From Onchidella celtica (taxonomy: Eukaryota; Mollusca; Gastropoda; Systellommatophora; Onchidiidae), in NCBI GenBank assembly GCA_963931925.1, contig OZ007567.1:79472686-79536685 (forward strand): a stretch of DNA of 64,000 nt. The letters are read 5' to 3'. A program made the translations under genes and the position numbers. Shown here one piece after another: positions 10,561-20,814 of this stretch (positions are counted from its first letter, which is position 1; every line of letters begins with the position of its first letter). The notes beneath the pieces were generated by a model that worked only from the letters and a program-made list of their open reading frames with translations, had not been told where the DNA came from and searched no databases.

Positions 10561-12567
10561 TGTCATTCCACCGTTGTCGCCTTCCAGGTCGCAGTCCTCG
10601 ATGACTGTCATGCCAGCTGACTCCACAGGTTGACTCTCGTCCATCACGTCGTCCTCTGCCAGCACAGTCCCAGCACCATCACCGTCGTCGTCCATCATAG
10701 CGTCGACATCTCCAGGTGTGGTGTCGCTCCTGCCGTCGTTCATCTCACACATCTCGGTCACGACAGATGCCGGTCCCATTGCCGCCGTCGCTGCTTGCGT
10801 CGTCGCTGGTGTAGTCCTGGGGATATACCTCTTGAGAAGGTTAGCGTGCAATGTCTTCTCTTTCACACCCATCTTGACTCTGTAGTCGTTGACACCGACA
10901 ACCGAGACTACTTTGTATGGTCCCTTCCACTGGACTAGGAGCTTGTGAGCGTTTGTCGGCAGCAGTACTAAAACTTCGTCGCCAGGGCGGAACTTCCTCT
11001 CTCGAGCCTTCCGGTCGTAGTAGGTTTTCTGTCTACCTTGTGCCTTTGAGAGCTCTTCCGTCGCTAACTTCCACGTGTCCTCCAGCCGCTCGCGTAGTTC
11101 CATGACGCACTGGTAACTGGTCTTTGTCTCCGGCTCCTCTACGTCCTTGGTCCATAATTTTCGCAAGATGTGCATCGGTCCTCTCACCGTTCTTCCATAC
11201 AGCAACTCGAATGGGGCGAACTTTGTCGATTCTTGGGGAACTTCACGATACGCGAAGAGCAGCGGGTTAATGTATCGGTGCCACTGCTTAGGTTGCTCCG
11301 CGCACAGTCGCCTCAAGGTCTTCTTCAGTGTGCCGTTAAATCGCTCCACCAGCCCGTTGCACATAGGGTGGTAGACTGTGGTGGTCGACTGTCGAATTCC
11401 CAGTAGTCTGTTCGTTTCCTTCATGACGTCCGACATGAATTGAGTCCCTTGATCAGATAAGATCTCCTCGGGCACACCCAAACGGCTGTAGATATTTACT
11501 AAGGCTTCTGCTACTGTCTCCGCGTCAATCTTCTTCAAGGGGCTCGCTTCAGGGTAACGAGTAGCGTAGTCTACGTATACCAGGATATACCGATGTCCGC
11601 CTTCACTTGGGGGGTCAATAGGTCCTACTAGGTCCACGGCCACTCTCCTAAATGGGATGTCTACCACTGGCATACTCTGCAAATGCACCTTAGGAGTCGC
11701 TCCCTTGTTCACTGTCCTCTGGCAGATGTCACATGGGCGGCAGTATCTCGCGTCGTCACCTTCGATACCAGGCCAGTAAAAATTGCTCATCACCCTGTCC
11801 TTCGTCTTCTTCACGCCGAGATGTCCTCCGACGATAGAATCATGGGCAACGCTCAGTACATACTCCCTCAGTTTCTCGGGTAGTACCACTTGTCTTGTAA
11901 TCGTAGCATGTCTTATGTCCCTATAAATCCGGTACAGTACACCTCCGTGTCTCTCGAAGTGTACGGACTTGTTGCCTCTGTTGGTCGGAATTTTCTTCTG
12001 CCCCAACTTCTTGAGGTCTTCGTCTTCTTCCTGGAGTCGGATGAGTTCCTTCCTATCCACTCCCGCGTGTCGTTCTGCCCTCGGCACCTTCAGCGACGTA
12101 TACTGGTCCTTCCTCTTCTCCTGGGCCCTCGTGGTCACCGCTCCTACCATCACCTCAGTATCAGGGTCGTACGGGTCCTTCGCTCCGTCCACGTTCCCGA
12201 CTACTAGGTCGCAGATGGTCTCCGGGAGACACAGTGCCGTCACTCTGCCCGTCAGGTAAGGCGTTCTCACGTCGATAATGGCTTCCTCCGCCGCTAACAA
12301 GGAGTTATCGATCCTCGCGATAAGTTTCTTCCCACCGGTGAGCTGTCCGTCGTCCACCAGTGATCGCCGCACCACTACCCCTTCACAGCCGGTATCTCTT
12401 AGGACGTCTACTGCTCGATTTCCAATCAAGCCCTTCATCACTGGTAACTTCAGCTTCTCCACGGTCCTTCCGTCACTGCATCCTCCGCACGTAACAGGCA
12501 CCGCTAACTGGAGCTTCCCGTCCTTCATTACCTTGAACGTTGATGCTGGTGTCAGCCGTCGTCGCAT
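10558..12567 (-). CDS. Protease-integrase region of pol
   Basis: 669 codons. An aspartic protease-like segment has the active-site triad DTG at 58-60, followed by Cys where Ala is usual. The integrase zinc finger is H242, H249, C279, C282. The catalytic core has D312, D372 and E408 with the D-35-E spacing expected of retroelement integrases, and the SDQGTQF and LVERFNG contexts typical of gypsy elements. After the core comes a basic region with a GPYKVV-type C-terminal fold, then an acidic Asp/Glu-rich tail. It processes the polyprotein and inserts element DNA into the genome. The frame opens at 12591 after a TAG and overlaps the end of Gag, shifted +1 relative to it, so expression by frameshifting is possible. 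It ends at TAG 10558-10560, after which the same frame stays open into RT. Confidence 0.92.
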   Translation of the reverse strand: MRRRLTPASTFKVMKDGKLQLAVPVTCGGCSDGRTVEKLKLPVMKGLIGNRAVDVLRDTGCEGVVVRRSLVDDGQLTGGKKLIARIDNSLLAAEEAIIDVRTPYLTGRVTALCLPETICDLVVGNVDGAKDPYDPDTEVMVGAVTTRAQEKRKDQYTSLKVPRAERHAGVDRKELIRLQEEDEDLKKLGQKKIPTNRGNKSVHFERHGGVLYRIYRDIRHATITRQVVLPEKLREYVLSVAHDSIVGGHLGVKKTKDRVMSNFYWPGIEGDDARYCRPCDICQRTVNKGATPKVHLQSMPVVDIPFRRVAVDLVGPIDPPSEGGHRYILVYVDYATRYPEASPLKKIDAETVAEALVNIYSRLGVPEEILSDQGTQFMSDVMKETNRLLGIRQSTTTVYHPMCNGLVERFNGTLKKTLRRLCAEQPKQWHRYINPLLFAYREVPQESTKFAPFELLYGRTVRGPMHILRKLWTKDVEEPETKTSYQCVMELRERLEDTWKLATEELSKAQGRQKTYYDRKARERKFRPGDEVLVLLPTNAHKLLVQWKGPYKVVSVVGVNDYRVKMGVKEKTLHANLLKRYIPRTTPATTQAATAAMGPASVVTEMCEMNDGRSDTTPGDVDAMMDDDGDGAGTVLAEDDVMDESQPVESAGMTVIEDCDLEGDNGGMT

Positions 12568-13657
12568 CCTGTCTCGACGACTCGTCCGCCGCTATAATTA
12601 CGGCCGCCGCCGCCTTGTTCGGCTTGCCTCGCCCCGTATCCTTCTGGGCTGGACACATTCTCCGAACGTGGCCTGGCTTTCCACAAAGGTAACATTTCAA
12701 CTCACCTTTGTCGTTTATCTTGGTACGACACTCCGTCGCCTTATGTCCCGGCCTCTGGCACCTATGGCAGACCTGTGGGCTTCTGTCTCCGTTGGGACTC
12801 CGTCGCACTGGCCGGCTCTGCAGTCTGGCGCTCCCGCTGAGTGTCCGGTTCCTCGCTACCAGGAAAGCCTCCGCTGAGTCTGCGATGTCCTGTAGCGTCT
12901 TTGGCTTCCTCTCCCTCACATGGGTCGCAAGGTCTGGTGGGCAAACATCCATAAACTGCTCTCTTACAAACAGGTCCCTCACTCCTTCGTAGGTCTTCTC
13001 CGTCTTTGATAGCTTTATCCACCTCTCTAGGTAAGTCTTGATCCTAGTTAGAAACATCCCGACATCTTCTCCATCTTCAGGCTTATCTTGTCTGAACATG
13101 AGTCTGTAACCGTCCTCTGACAGGTTATACCTCTTCTGCAAAGCTTCCTTGACTTTGTCGTAGTCCTTGGCCTCATCGATCGGCAATCGACAGAAGCACT
13201 CCAGAGCTTTCCCAGTCAGCAGGGCAGACAGTGATGTCGTCCAGGTGGATCTGGGCCAGTCCGCTGTCTCGGCAAACCTCTCAAAACGAAGTAGCCAGCT
13301 ATCAAGGTCGTCCTTCCCATCCTGAAATGCAGGCAGCTTGGGTCTCTTGGAACTGGCGTGGTCGCTGGTCCCCTGCGTCGCCTCGCCTCCACGCTGATGG
13401 CGGATCCTCTCCATCTCCAGCTCGTGGTTCATCTTTTCTCTTTCCAGCTGAGCCTGTCGTTCCGCCTCCTTCTCCTGAGCCTGTCGTTGAGCCTCCTTCT
13501 CTTGAGCCTCTCGTTGAGCCTCTATCTTCAGTTGCTCCATGCGCTCTTGCCTCTCTCTTTCCTCCCTTAGGCCTTCACGGATGTAGTCCTGTCTCTCCTT
13601 CCCAGTGAGCTCCAAGGCGTCTGCTTCCTGGCCAAGCCTTCCAATAGCCTCTGACAT
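12473..13657 (-). CDS. Gag polyprotein
   Basis: 394 codons from an ATG about 90 bp downstream of the primer site. Residues 20-90 form a charged Glu/Gln/Arg-rich coiled coil. Residues 108-270 resemble a retrotransposon Gag capsid region (LPAFQDGKDDLDSWLLRFERF and following helices). Two CCHC zinc knuckles follow at 297-310 (CHRCQRPGHKATEC) and 322-335 (CYLCGKPGHVRRMC). Gag packages element RNA and forms the particle. Its 3' end overlaps the protease frame by about 95-119 nt. No break is visible in Gag. Confidence 0.9.
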   Translation of the reverse strand: MSEAIGRLGQEADALELTGKERQDYIREGLREERERQERMEQLKIEAQREAQEKEAQRQAQEKEAERQAQLEREKMNHELEMERIRHQRGGEATQGTSDHASSKRPKLPAFQDGKDDLDSWLLRFERFAETADWPRSTWTTSLSALLTGKALECFCRLPIDEAKDYDKVKEALQKRYNLSEDGYRLMFRQDKPEDGEDVGMFLTRIKTYLERWIKLSKTEKTYEGVRDLFVREQFMDVCPPDLATHVRERKPKTLQDIADSAEAFLVARNRTLSGSARLQSRPVRRSPNGDRSPQVCHRCQRPGHKATECRTKINDKGELKCYLCGKPGHVRRMCPAQKDTGRGKPNKAAAAVIIAADESSRQDATTADTSINVQGNEGREAPVSGACYVRRMQ

Positions 13658-13747
13658 GTTGTGGATATCCTCGATGATCTTTACACACTTTACTGTACTT
13701 TAGAAACACTTCGATGGTCTGAATTGAATCTGTTCTGATCTAATCGG

Positions 13748-13765
13748 ATCCCGGACGAGCCCCCA
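13748..13765 (-). promoter_or_regulatory. Primer binding site, tRNA-Pro type
   Basis: The minus strand reads TGGGGGCTCGTCCGGGAT, three bases inside the 5' LTR. It starts with TGG, the complement of the tRNA CCA end. The 18-mer equals the well-known tRNA-Pro primer site of murine leukaemia virus, so tRNA-Pro is the expected minus-strand primer. Confidence 0.9.
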
Positions 13766-13768
13766 ATA

Positions 13769-14377
13769 TGTAACAGTTGATGCAAATTTCAGCACGTTAT
13801 GATGGGGAGAGTCAGATGAACTGATCGTCTACCCCTTAAAAAACGAAACTGTCTCGAACTGTTGTAGAAATAAATAACAGGATCCGATGAACAATTAATA
13901 CTAACTTTAATAACTGTAAACACGAGCTGATATCCACAAGTTACTTACACCTAGCAGGGAAGGCACTATAATATATCTGACCACGACTAGATTTACACCT
14001 ACGACCTGCATCCCTGGTTTGCACACACACTATCCTACTCGCCTGGCCCTCCTTATATATATTCTGTCCAGGAACGTTCAGGAAGCGGCTTTACCGCCCC
14101 ATAAGCGCGAGACAGACCTAGATCGTTCGGGACACATACCAGCCACCCAATCGTACACAGACACGTCACAGAATTACATCACTCAAGGTCGACCTAGCGT
14201 AATCTCGGACACTGCAGTACATTCTAGATTTTCTAGATATTCTACAGTGAAACAAACAAACCACATCAAAGAAAAATACCGGCCTTGCTGGCGAGAGGGG
14301 GGAGGAAGGTCGCCGAGTGAGACTCGCCAAGCGGGGGGGTGAGAAAATATCGATCGTTCAACTAGTGGGACGCTACA
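13769..14377 (-). repeat. 5' LTR of the Gmr1-like element
   Basis: 609 bp, with TGT...ACA edges. It is identical to the other LTR except for one extra G in a homopolymer. It should contain the element promoter and polyadenylation site. The downstream GACAG (14378-14382) is the second copy of the target duplication. Confidence 0.95.
14053..14061 (-). promoter_or_regulatory. TATA box in the 5' LTR
   Basis: The minus strand reads TATATATAAGG within the LTR, followed by a GC-richer segment. This fits a core promoter for the element RNA. The same word is in the other LTR. Confidence 0.5.
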
Positions 14378-14382
14378 GACAG

Positions 14383-16542
14383 CTCCTCACCGATCTAGTG
14401 GAAATATTCAAAAAAACATTTTTTTTAAACATTCAGCATTTTCTTTCAGCTAAATTTCAATGGTCTCACGTCACGTCAAATCCAGCTGCAAGTAATTTGT
14501 CATGTTGATGCCAATTTTGAAAGCTGTAAGTGCTGCCGTGACTGAGAAAACAGGTTAATTTATTTTCAAGTCTCAAATAGATAAACTATGCACTAGGCAC
14601 TTTGAACTGATAAAGAATACAGGTGTAGCCACCAGAAAACGTTCTATTTTTGAACTCACAACGATCTCCCACTCTCTTACTCTTCCCGAAATATTCGACA
14701 CCTCTTCCATTCATGCGTCTCAAATTCGTACAAGCAAAAGGACGTACAAGCTCTTTTAGATGGGTGTGCGTTTCATTTGCGTCATTGGCATATTTTCCTC
14801 GCAGGCCCCTCTCCTCACGCGCACCTATTACGTCAGCCGATGTTGTGTGTCCTCTCTGTTATTTAATGCTGACTCAGGAGAGACATTTGTTGAGCAAGTG
14901 ATTCGTACTTTCCGAGCTCCTAGCTTTACGTTAAGAGAGCAGCAGAAAAAAAAAAAAAGCAAAAATAACAGACAACAATTATTTCACGTCCTTACACAAA
15001 TGATAACTTTGTCTTTTCTTTTTCAGCCAGGGTTACATGAATTGTGCTACATTTCAAAATGCCATTCTATTGTATGAAGGAATTTTTATTTAATCATAAT
15101 TATAAGTTTTGTAGTTTTCTAGAAGTATGCCTATGCTTTCAATTAATGGTTAAGAAAGAGGGTAGTGAAACACTTGTTTGGCATAGTGTGCGTTTATGAT
15201 TATGCTTACATTTTTTAAAATTACCGTACCGCTAAGTGTTTCCACACACAGCATTGCTTTGTTTTCATAAATGCACCGCACATAATAGGAATAGTTGTAT
15301 AAATTACAGGGCTACTATGATCCGTAAGAAATAAAATGTGTATAGGGCATATGATATACAGGTGATATGATATCACCCTGTTACGGAATTTTCCATTGGC
15401 ATCTTGCCAGAAACGTTTGCAGAATGATGCATTTGTCAAGAACCTGAAGCTATATATATATGCAGTATATGACATAACGTTTTACCGCACGTTTCAGTGC
15501 CAAACTGCCGTCCCATATTTTTGAATGGGAAGAAAAGAGAGCACGGCACACCCATTTTTTCTCATGAATGCGGTAGGAAAGTTCATATGCGGGTCATAGG
15601 CTAGTCCCTAAAACTGCCGTTTGTTCTTTAGCTTATTCCAATTTTAGGTGGCAATGAATGCAAAATTTGTATGCTATTAGAACGAATGCTCCGAGGAACG
15701 TTTTGAGGTCTTATTTAACATCGAGTTATCAAATTTGGGGCTCAACTGCTCCATAATGAATAAGTAATATTTACGAAGCGTCACGGGCTAACAGAAAAAC
15801 AAAGGTTAGTTTTATCTGCTCTGTTCATGACATGCGGCACATCTTAAGTTGCAAAAGTGCGGAGTTCGATGAGGATGCATGGTATAACCTGATTCCTGCA
15901 GTCTGTCTGTGGTTTTTCTATCACCTGTGCATTTTACACGTGTATCTAGCATGAGATTCCTACCGTTGCTCAACTCATGAGCTCTTGGTTTTACCCATCC
16001 CGTGCAGCAAATCAGGAGATACTCGTACTTAAGTCAAAGGCAGCGTAGAACCCAACAACAAAAACCTTTAGAATCTTGACGAGATACCAACGTGTGGACC
16101 ACATTGTGCAGGGACTGAAACTGACGTGATCGCAAGTCACCGAGAGAGACTTGGCCCGAAGAATGGATTATTCAGAAATTTATACAGTAATACAATATGA
16201 TATCTATTTATTTGCTTGGATCAGTTTTGAAGGAACTTCTATTTTCAGATAGAGGTAATTGCTGCTAACTAATGGAACTTGCCACTCCCAGTGCTTTTGA
16301 CACAGTCTCACTGCAGCTGTGTGTTTGGGTAATTTTGTTTCTTGGTGTGCATATAAAATCTCACTAAAAACGTGTGCTTGTACGTATTCCAATAACAGCA
16401 GTTTATGCTATTGGTCGTGATCTCTGGTAAATGCAGATAGTTTTTCTTCAGGAAATAGGCTACATGTATTATTAGCCAAATCATGTCTCTGATCTGGCGT
16501 GTCATTAATATGAAATATAAATGGACTTTATTTAATTTCTAG
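14383..16542. other. Noncoding spacer upstream of the TRIM-NHL gene
   Basis: No supported gene or repeat. It ends at a good splice acceptor (TTTAATTTCTAG, AG at 16541-16542), so its distal part is probably the last 5'UTR intron of the TRIM-NHL gene. I cannot place the first exon. Confidence 0.5.
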
Positions 16543-16645
16543 GGAATGTTCGGTTGAAATCCAGTGACAAGCGCCCCCCGGGGAGCGAAAGAGAGAGAGA
16601 GACAGAGGCTACTGACTGGTTGTACCACGGGAGACAGCTGCCGTC
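16543..16645 (+). other. 5'UTR part of the first coding TRIM-NHL exon
   Basis: It follows the acceptor AG at 16541-16542 and runs to the ATG at 16646. It includes a GA repeat. An upstream noncoding exon is implied but not located. Confidence 0.5.
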
Positions 16646-19600
16646 ATGGCTGGTTCAGAGATGTCACTTGGCTCTGAGCATGTCCAGCGCCTCCTGCAGT
16701 GTGCTGTGTGTCTAGAACAGTTCAAACAACCAAAGCTTCTGCCATGCCAGCATACTTTTTGTCTCAGTCCCTGCCTGGAAGGTTTGGTGGACAGACGGAC
16801 ACGTTCCATTCGCTGCCCAGAATGCCGAGCTGACCATTTTGTACCACGCACTGGCCTGACTTCATTCCCAAACAATCTTACAATCATCGGGTTCCTAGAG
16901 CTAGCAGGGACATCAGTGAGAGAGAATGAAATCACTGGTAGATCAGAATTGGGAAATGCAAGGCCTTCAAATGCTTCCTTTCAGCCACAAAGAGCTGCCA
17001 GTCCTCAGTACATTCCCCAGGATGGTGCAGGTGCTGATGGCGGCGGTTGCTATGTTTGCCATAGCAACGGTAGAATTACTCGTTGTTGTCACTGTGATCA
17101 GCTGGTCTGTGAGGATTGTCGTCGCGGTCACATGGAGCAGGTGAGTGCAAAACAAGTCTGAGATGGCATTTTACAACATCCATTGTAACCATTCGTTATT
17201 AATTCACTGCTGAGAAAAACTGATGTGGCTACTTTGGACTTGACTGTGATGAGAGTTTCTGTATATGTCTTGGTGTTGTGTACAAGAACAAATGAATGGT
17301 CTGTCGTATTTCTCTCCAGTCACTTACGCGCATTTCGCTTATTCATTTTTCTGACTCAGCTTTCTCCCACCCCTTCTTCATCCCCTACTATAGAACCATT
17401 TCATCTTCCTGCTTTCCTAGATCCTACGCCCACCAAAGACGCTAGCCAAATCTCTACCGTCTTTGCCTTCACTTATCATTTTTCATTCTCTTATTCAGGT
17501 CCAGGGAGATGTGAACAGAATGATTGGTCAGATACGACGAGGTCTCCCAAGGATGACGGAGCAGATCGTGACTGTGGGCAGAAAGGGTACCCAGTTACAG
17601 AACAATTGTGAGTGCGTGAAGGCGGAAATCGGTGAAACTATGGACAAACACATCAGAGAGCTGAAGACCAGGGAGCGAACTCTACGAGAAGATGTGGACA
17701 CATTCCTGTCTGGGGAGTTACGTAATTTGAGAACATACCAGGAGAATACTGAAGTGGAAATTGCAAGCTTGGCTAGTTTCTGTGATTCAGCAGAGTCCGT
17801 TTTATCCATGAGTCGACCTTTGCCCGATGGAGATTTAATAGAAATGAGAGGACAGTGTCAAGAACACCTGGAGACAGTGCAATGTTATGAAGACGGCACT
17901 TTCAGACCCCCAATTGTCAAGCAAGTACAGGCCTCACTCGAAAGCCCGTTTTTGACATCTACTATCAGTAACTTTGGTGACCTCATCATAACATCAAGGG
18001 CAGCTCCAACACAAAGAGATGCATCAGGTGAAGAGACACGTCATAGATCACAACCAACATCTCGATCAAGGGCCTCTGTACCTCCTCAGATGGATGGAGG
18101 CATATACAGACTAGGGGATGACCTTAGCTCTGCCACAAGAGCAGCTTCCATCTCTCCTGGAGCAGCCAGAAGAATACAATCTCCCAATCGCACGGCGAGA
18201 GCATCCCAGGTAAGATATACAACATAATACACGTAGTACTGCAGCCCCCAATTCTCTCTCCACTTTGGCAGCTTTTCTTTTCCCTGTTGTGTTCAGATTT
18301 ATCTTCTTCATATGTGGGACACAAAGACCTACAGATTTATCTGCTTTTCAAATGTATAGTTGCCAATTTAAAGTCTAGAAAGTTTAGGAGTGTAACATGT
18401 GGAGATGAAGAGAGTCTCAAGTGGTGAGTACTAATAAGCTGCATTATCCAGATTCCTTATATGCTGGCAGTTAGACCTATCCAAATTATGGTCTATTTTG
18501 TAACAAGAAGCTCCTCATTTCCATGGTCAGATCAAAGCCTGTTCAGGTTTAACAAGGTAAAATTTTCTGTTTAGAAATGTAGCTGCTGGGGAGTAAGCAG
18601 AAATAAAAAAAATTCTACACCATGATGAACACAGCTATCAATGGTTTTGGCCCTAGTCACCTCTTCCCCTCTGTGAGCAGCTAACATTTAAGTGGAAGAA
18701 AGCAGGCAAAGAATACGCATATTTTACTCTCCACAGGTGCGTTTTGACAATGACGAACAGCCTAATGACAACTCCAGATGGGGTGCACTCACACGGAGTA
18801 TGCGCACAAACAGAAGGAGCAGAGATGAAAGGAGATCTGACACAAGAATTGCAAGTATTTTGGGAGGTCGTGGTCCATCCCTATCTCAGCAAATGCGTGA
18901 TCGAACTCGCCACCTCAGTCTTGGTGCTTTGCCAGCAACAAACGAATACTCAGAGGATGAAAGCCCAGAGCGTGATGTAAGCCCTGCTCATGAAGCCGTG
19001 CCCATTCCCAGAAATCGTCAAGATGAATGGAGAGATACATCCCCGCTTGGTGGACTTTCAGCAACTTATCCTGGTGCTCGGCCCACAAACCTTCTTCCTC
19101 AAGGACAACAACGTTACAGTACCTCTCCTTCTGACTCAGAAGAAAATGCCAATGAGCCTCCTGCCCCGGTTTTGCCATGTGTCACAAGCAATAGTCCAAG
19201 TATATACGTGAATACTCCACGGAATAAATATAACCAGAAAGGAACAGCAAAACTCAGGTTTGGACAAAGAGGCAGTGAATCGGCTGAGTTTACCTGGCCT
19301 CGAGGCGTAGCTGCATCTCCACTTGACGACAAGATCTATATTGCGGACAGCAGCAACCACAGAGTTCAAGTGTTTGATAACAAGGGGAGGTTTCTGAAAA
19401 CCTTTGGAAAATATGGACAAGGTGAAGGAGAATTTGACTGCTTAGCTGGGATAGCTATCAACGGACTGGGACAGGTTATCATTGCCGACAGGTACAACCA
19501 TCGAGTACAGATTTTTGACAGAAATGGCAGTTTTCAGAATGCCTTTGGAAGCGAAGGATCCTATGAGGGTCAGCTCAATTACCCATGGGGTGTTGCATGT

Positions 19601-20083
19601 GATAATATGGGCTTCATCTATGTTTGTGACAAGGAAAATCATCGTATTCAAGTGTTCCAGTCCAATGGGGCTTTTGTTCGCATGTTTGGACAGTTTGGGA
19701 ACAGAATTGGTCAATTTGAGAACCCACATTATATAGCAGTGAGTCCAGACAACAAGGTCTATGTCAGTGACAGTAGTAACCACAGAATCCAGGTCTTCAG
19801 CATGTATGGGGATTTCCTGTTCAGTTTTGGCACCTGTGGTGACCTGCGAGGACAACTCAAATTCCCAAGAGGGATTGCTATCGACAATCAAGGTTTTGTA
19901 GTTGTTGCTGACAGCGGCAACAACCGCATTCAAATCTTTCGAGCAGATGGCCGATTTTACACCATGTTTGGTAGTTGGGGCAGTGAGAATGGCCAGTTTA
20001 AAGGTTTGGAAGGCCTGACAATTCTGGCAAATGGAAACATTGTTGTGAGTGACAGAGAAAACCACCGGGTTCAGATATTTTAA
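16646..20083 (+). CDS. nhl-1: TRIM-NHL protein, nhl-1/thin type (RING, B-box, coiled coil, NHL)
   Basis: Three coding exons: 16646-17140, 17499-18209, 18737-20083. All splice in phase 0 with GT-AG borders and give 850 aa. RING finger: C19, C22, C34, H36, C39, C43, C57, C60 (C3HC4). B-box: C135, C138, about C147-C158, H162. A coiled coil follows from about 166 to 275. A Ser/Arg-rich, probably disordered linker runs to about 570. Six NHL repeats fill about 575-850, each with an HR(V/I)QVF or HR(V/I)QIF-like strand and a WP/NYP-type start. RING proteins of this kind are E3 ubiquitin ligases; NHL propellers often bind RNA or protein partners. No filamin domain is seen between coiled coil and NHL, unlike TRIM2/3 and TRIM71. 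The RING and B-box contexts resemble C. elegans nhl-1 and Drosophila thin, sometimes compared with TRIM32. Orthology is inferred from memory of the families. Confidence 0.9.
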
Positions 20084-20594
20084 AGTTCTATTTTAGCCAC
20101 ATAAGATGTAAATATATCTTTGGTCCCATTTTAGTCTCAGACCCATGTAACTGAAAGACAGGGTTTATGGTGGACCTTGAAAGCATTGAAAAGCCTGTAA
20201 AAATAAAACCATTTTTCTTGGTCTTGAAAACACCAAAAACAGTCCAATATCCCGAAAAACTTTGAAAAAAAAAAAAATGCCACCAGATGACAACAAAAGA
20301 TAAAACCTGAACGCAAACTACCATTTGGACTCCTGATATATGTATTACGAATTATAGCAATTTATTTACTTTACTTTGACATTGTGGTGATGTTGACTGT
20401 AAGCTCAAAGACCTCGAAGAAACCTTGAATTTACACAGGTAAGTTTGCTATGAACACTGGGAAGAACTTAACGACACGTACTGAATTATACAACCTGATC
20501 TCACTTCCCCAACCACTTTGACACCCTGTTGCTACATCGTTCGACCATTATTCCTTTAAGTTGGTTGTGTAAATTATCCAGCATTGCCAACTCG

Positions 20595-20814
20595 TCCCCT
20601 TAGAATGACAAGGTTCCATCTCCACTATTTGGCTGAACTGAGTTACACACTAAACACTTCATCTACAGGCCTTCTCCATTGTGTGTGTCAAGGTATCATG
20701 CAAATTTGATGTGTAATTTGCTCTAAAAGTAAAAGATTTGATCACATGAAACTTCAATCCTCGATTTCTCAGAAGTTGATGGGCAGGAGCTAGAACCTTG
20801 TCATTCTAAGGGGA
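20595..20814. repeat. 22-bp perfect inverted repeat pair
   Basis: Arms 20595-20616 and 20793-20814 are exact reverse complements, with core CCCTTAGAATGACAAGG and 176 nt between them. This may be a long-range RNA stem in the 3'UTR or the ends of a small MITE. Confidence 0.85.

Larger units (their letters stand above)
7742..14377 (-). mobile_element. Ty3/gypsy LTR retrotransposon, Gmr1-like (INT before RT)
   Basis: This is a structurally complete element inserted in minus orientation. Direct LTRs lie at 7742-8349 and 13769-14377. The LTR edges are TGT...ACA, and the 5-bp duplication GACAG flanks it at 7737-7741 and 14378-14382. Internal order on the minus strand is tRNA-Pro primer site, Gag (coiled coil, capsid, two CCHC), protease, integrase, then reverse transcriptase and RNase H. 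Integrase upstream of RT is the Ty1/copia order, but the RT and integrase sequences look gypsy-type. That combination is the hallmark of the described Gmr1 group of Ty3/gypsy elements. The LTRs are almost identical, so insertion is recent, yet pol carries an in-frame TAG and a late frameshift. I see no envelope gene or chromodomain. Confidence 0.93.

Noticed and set aside
12278..12877. 199-codon plus-strand frame
   Set aside because: Antisense shadow of Gag/protease; no domain and Ser/Arg-rich composition expected of a shadow.
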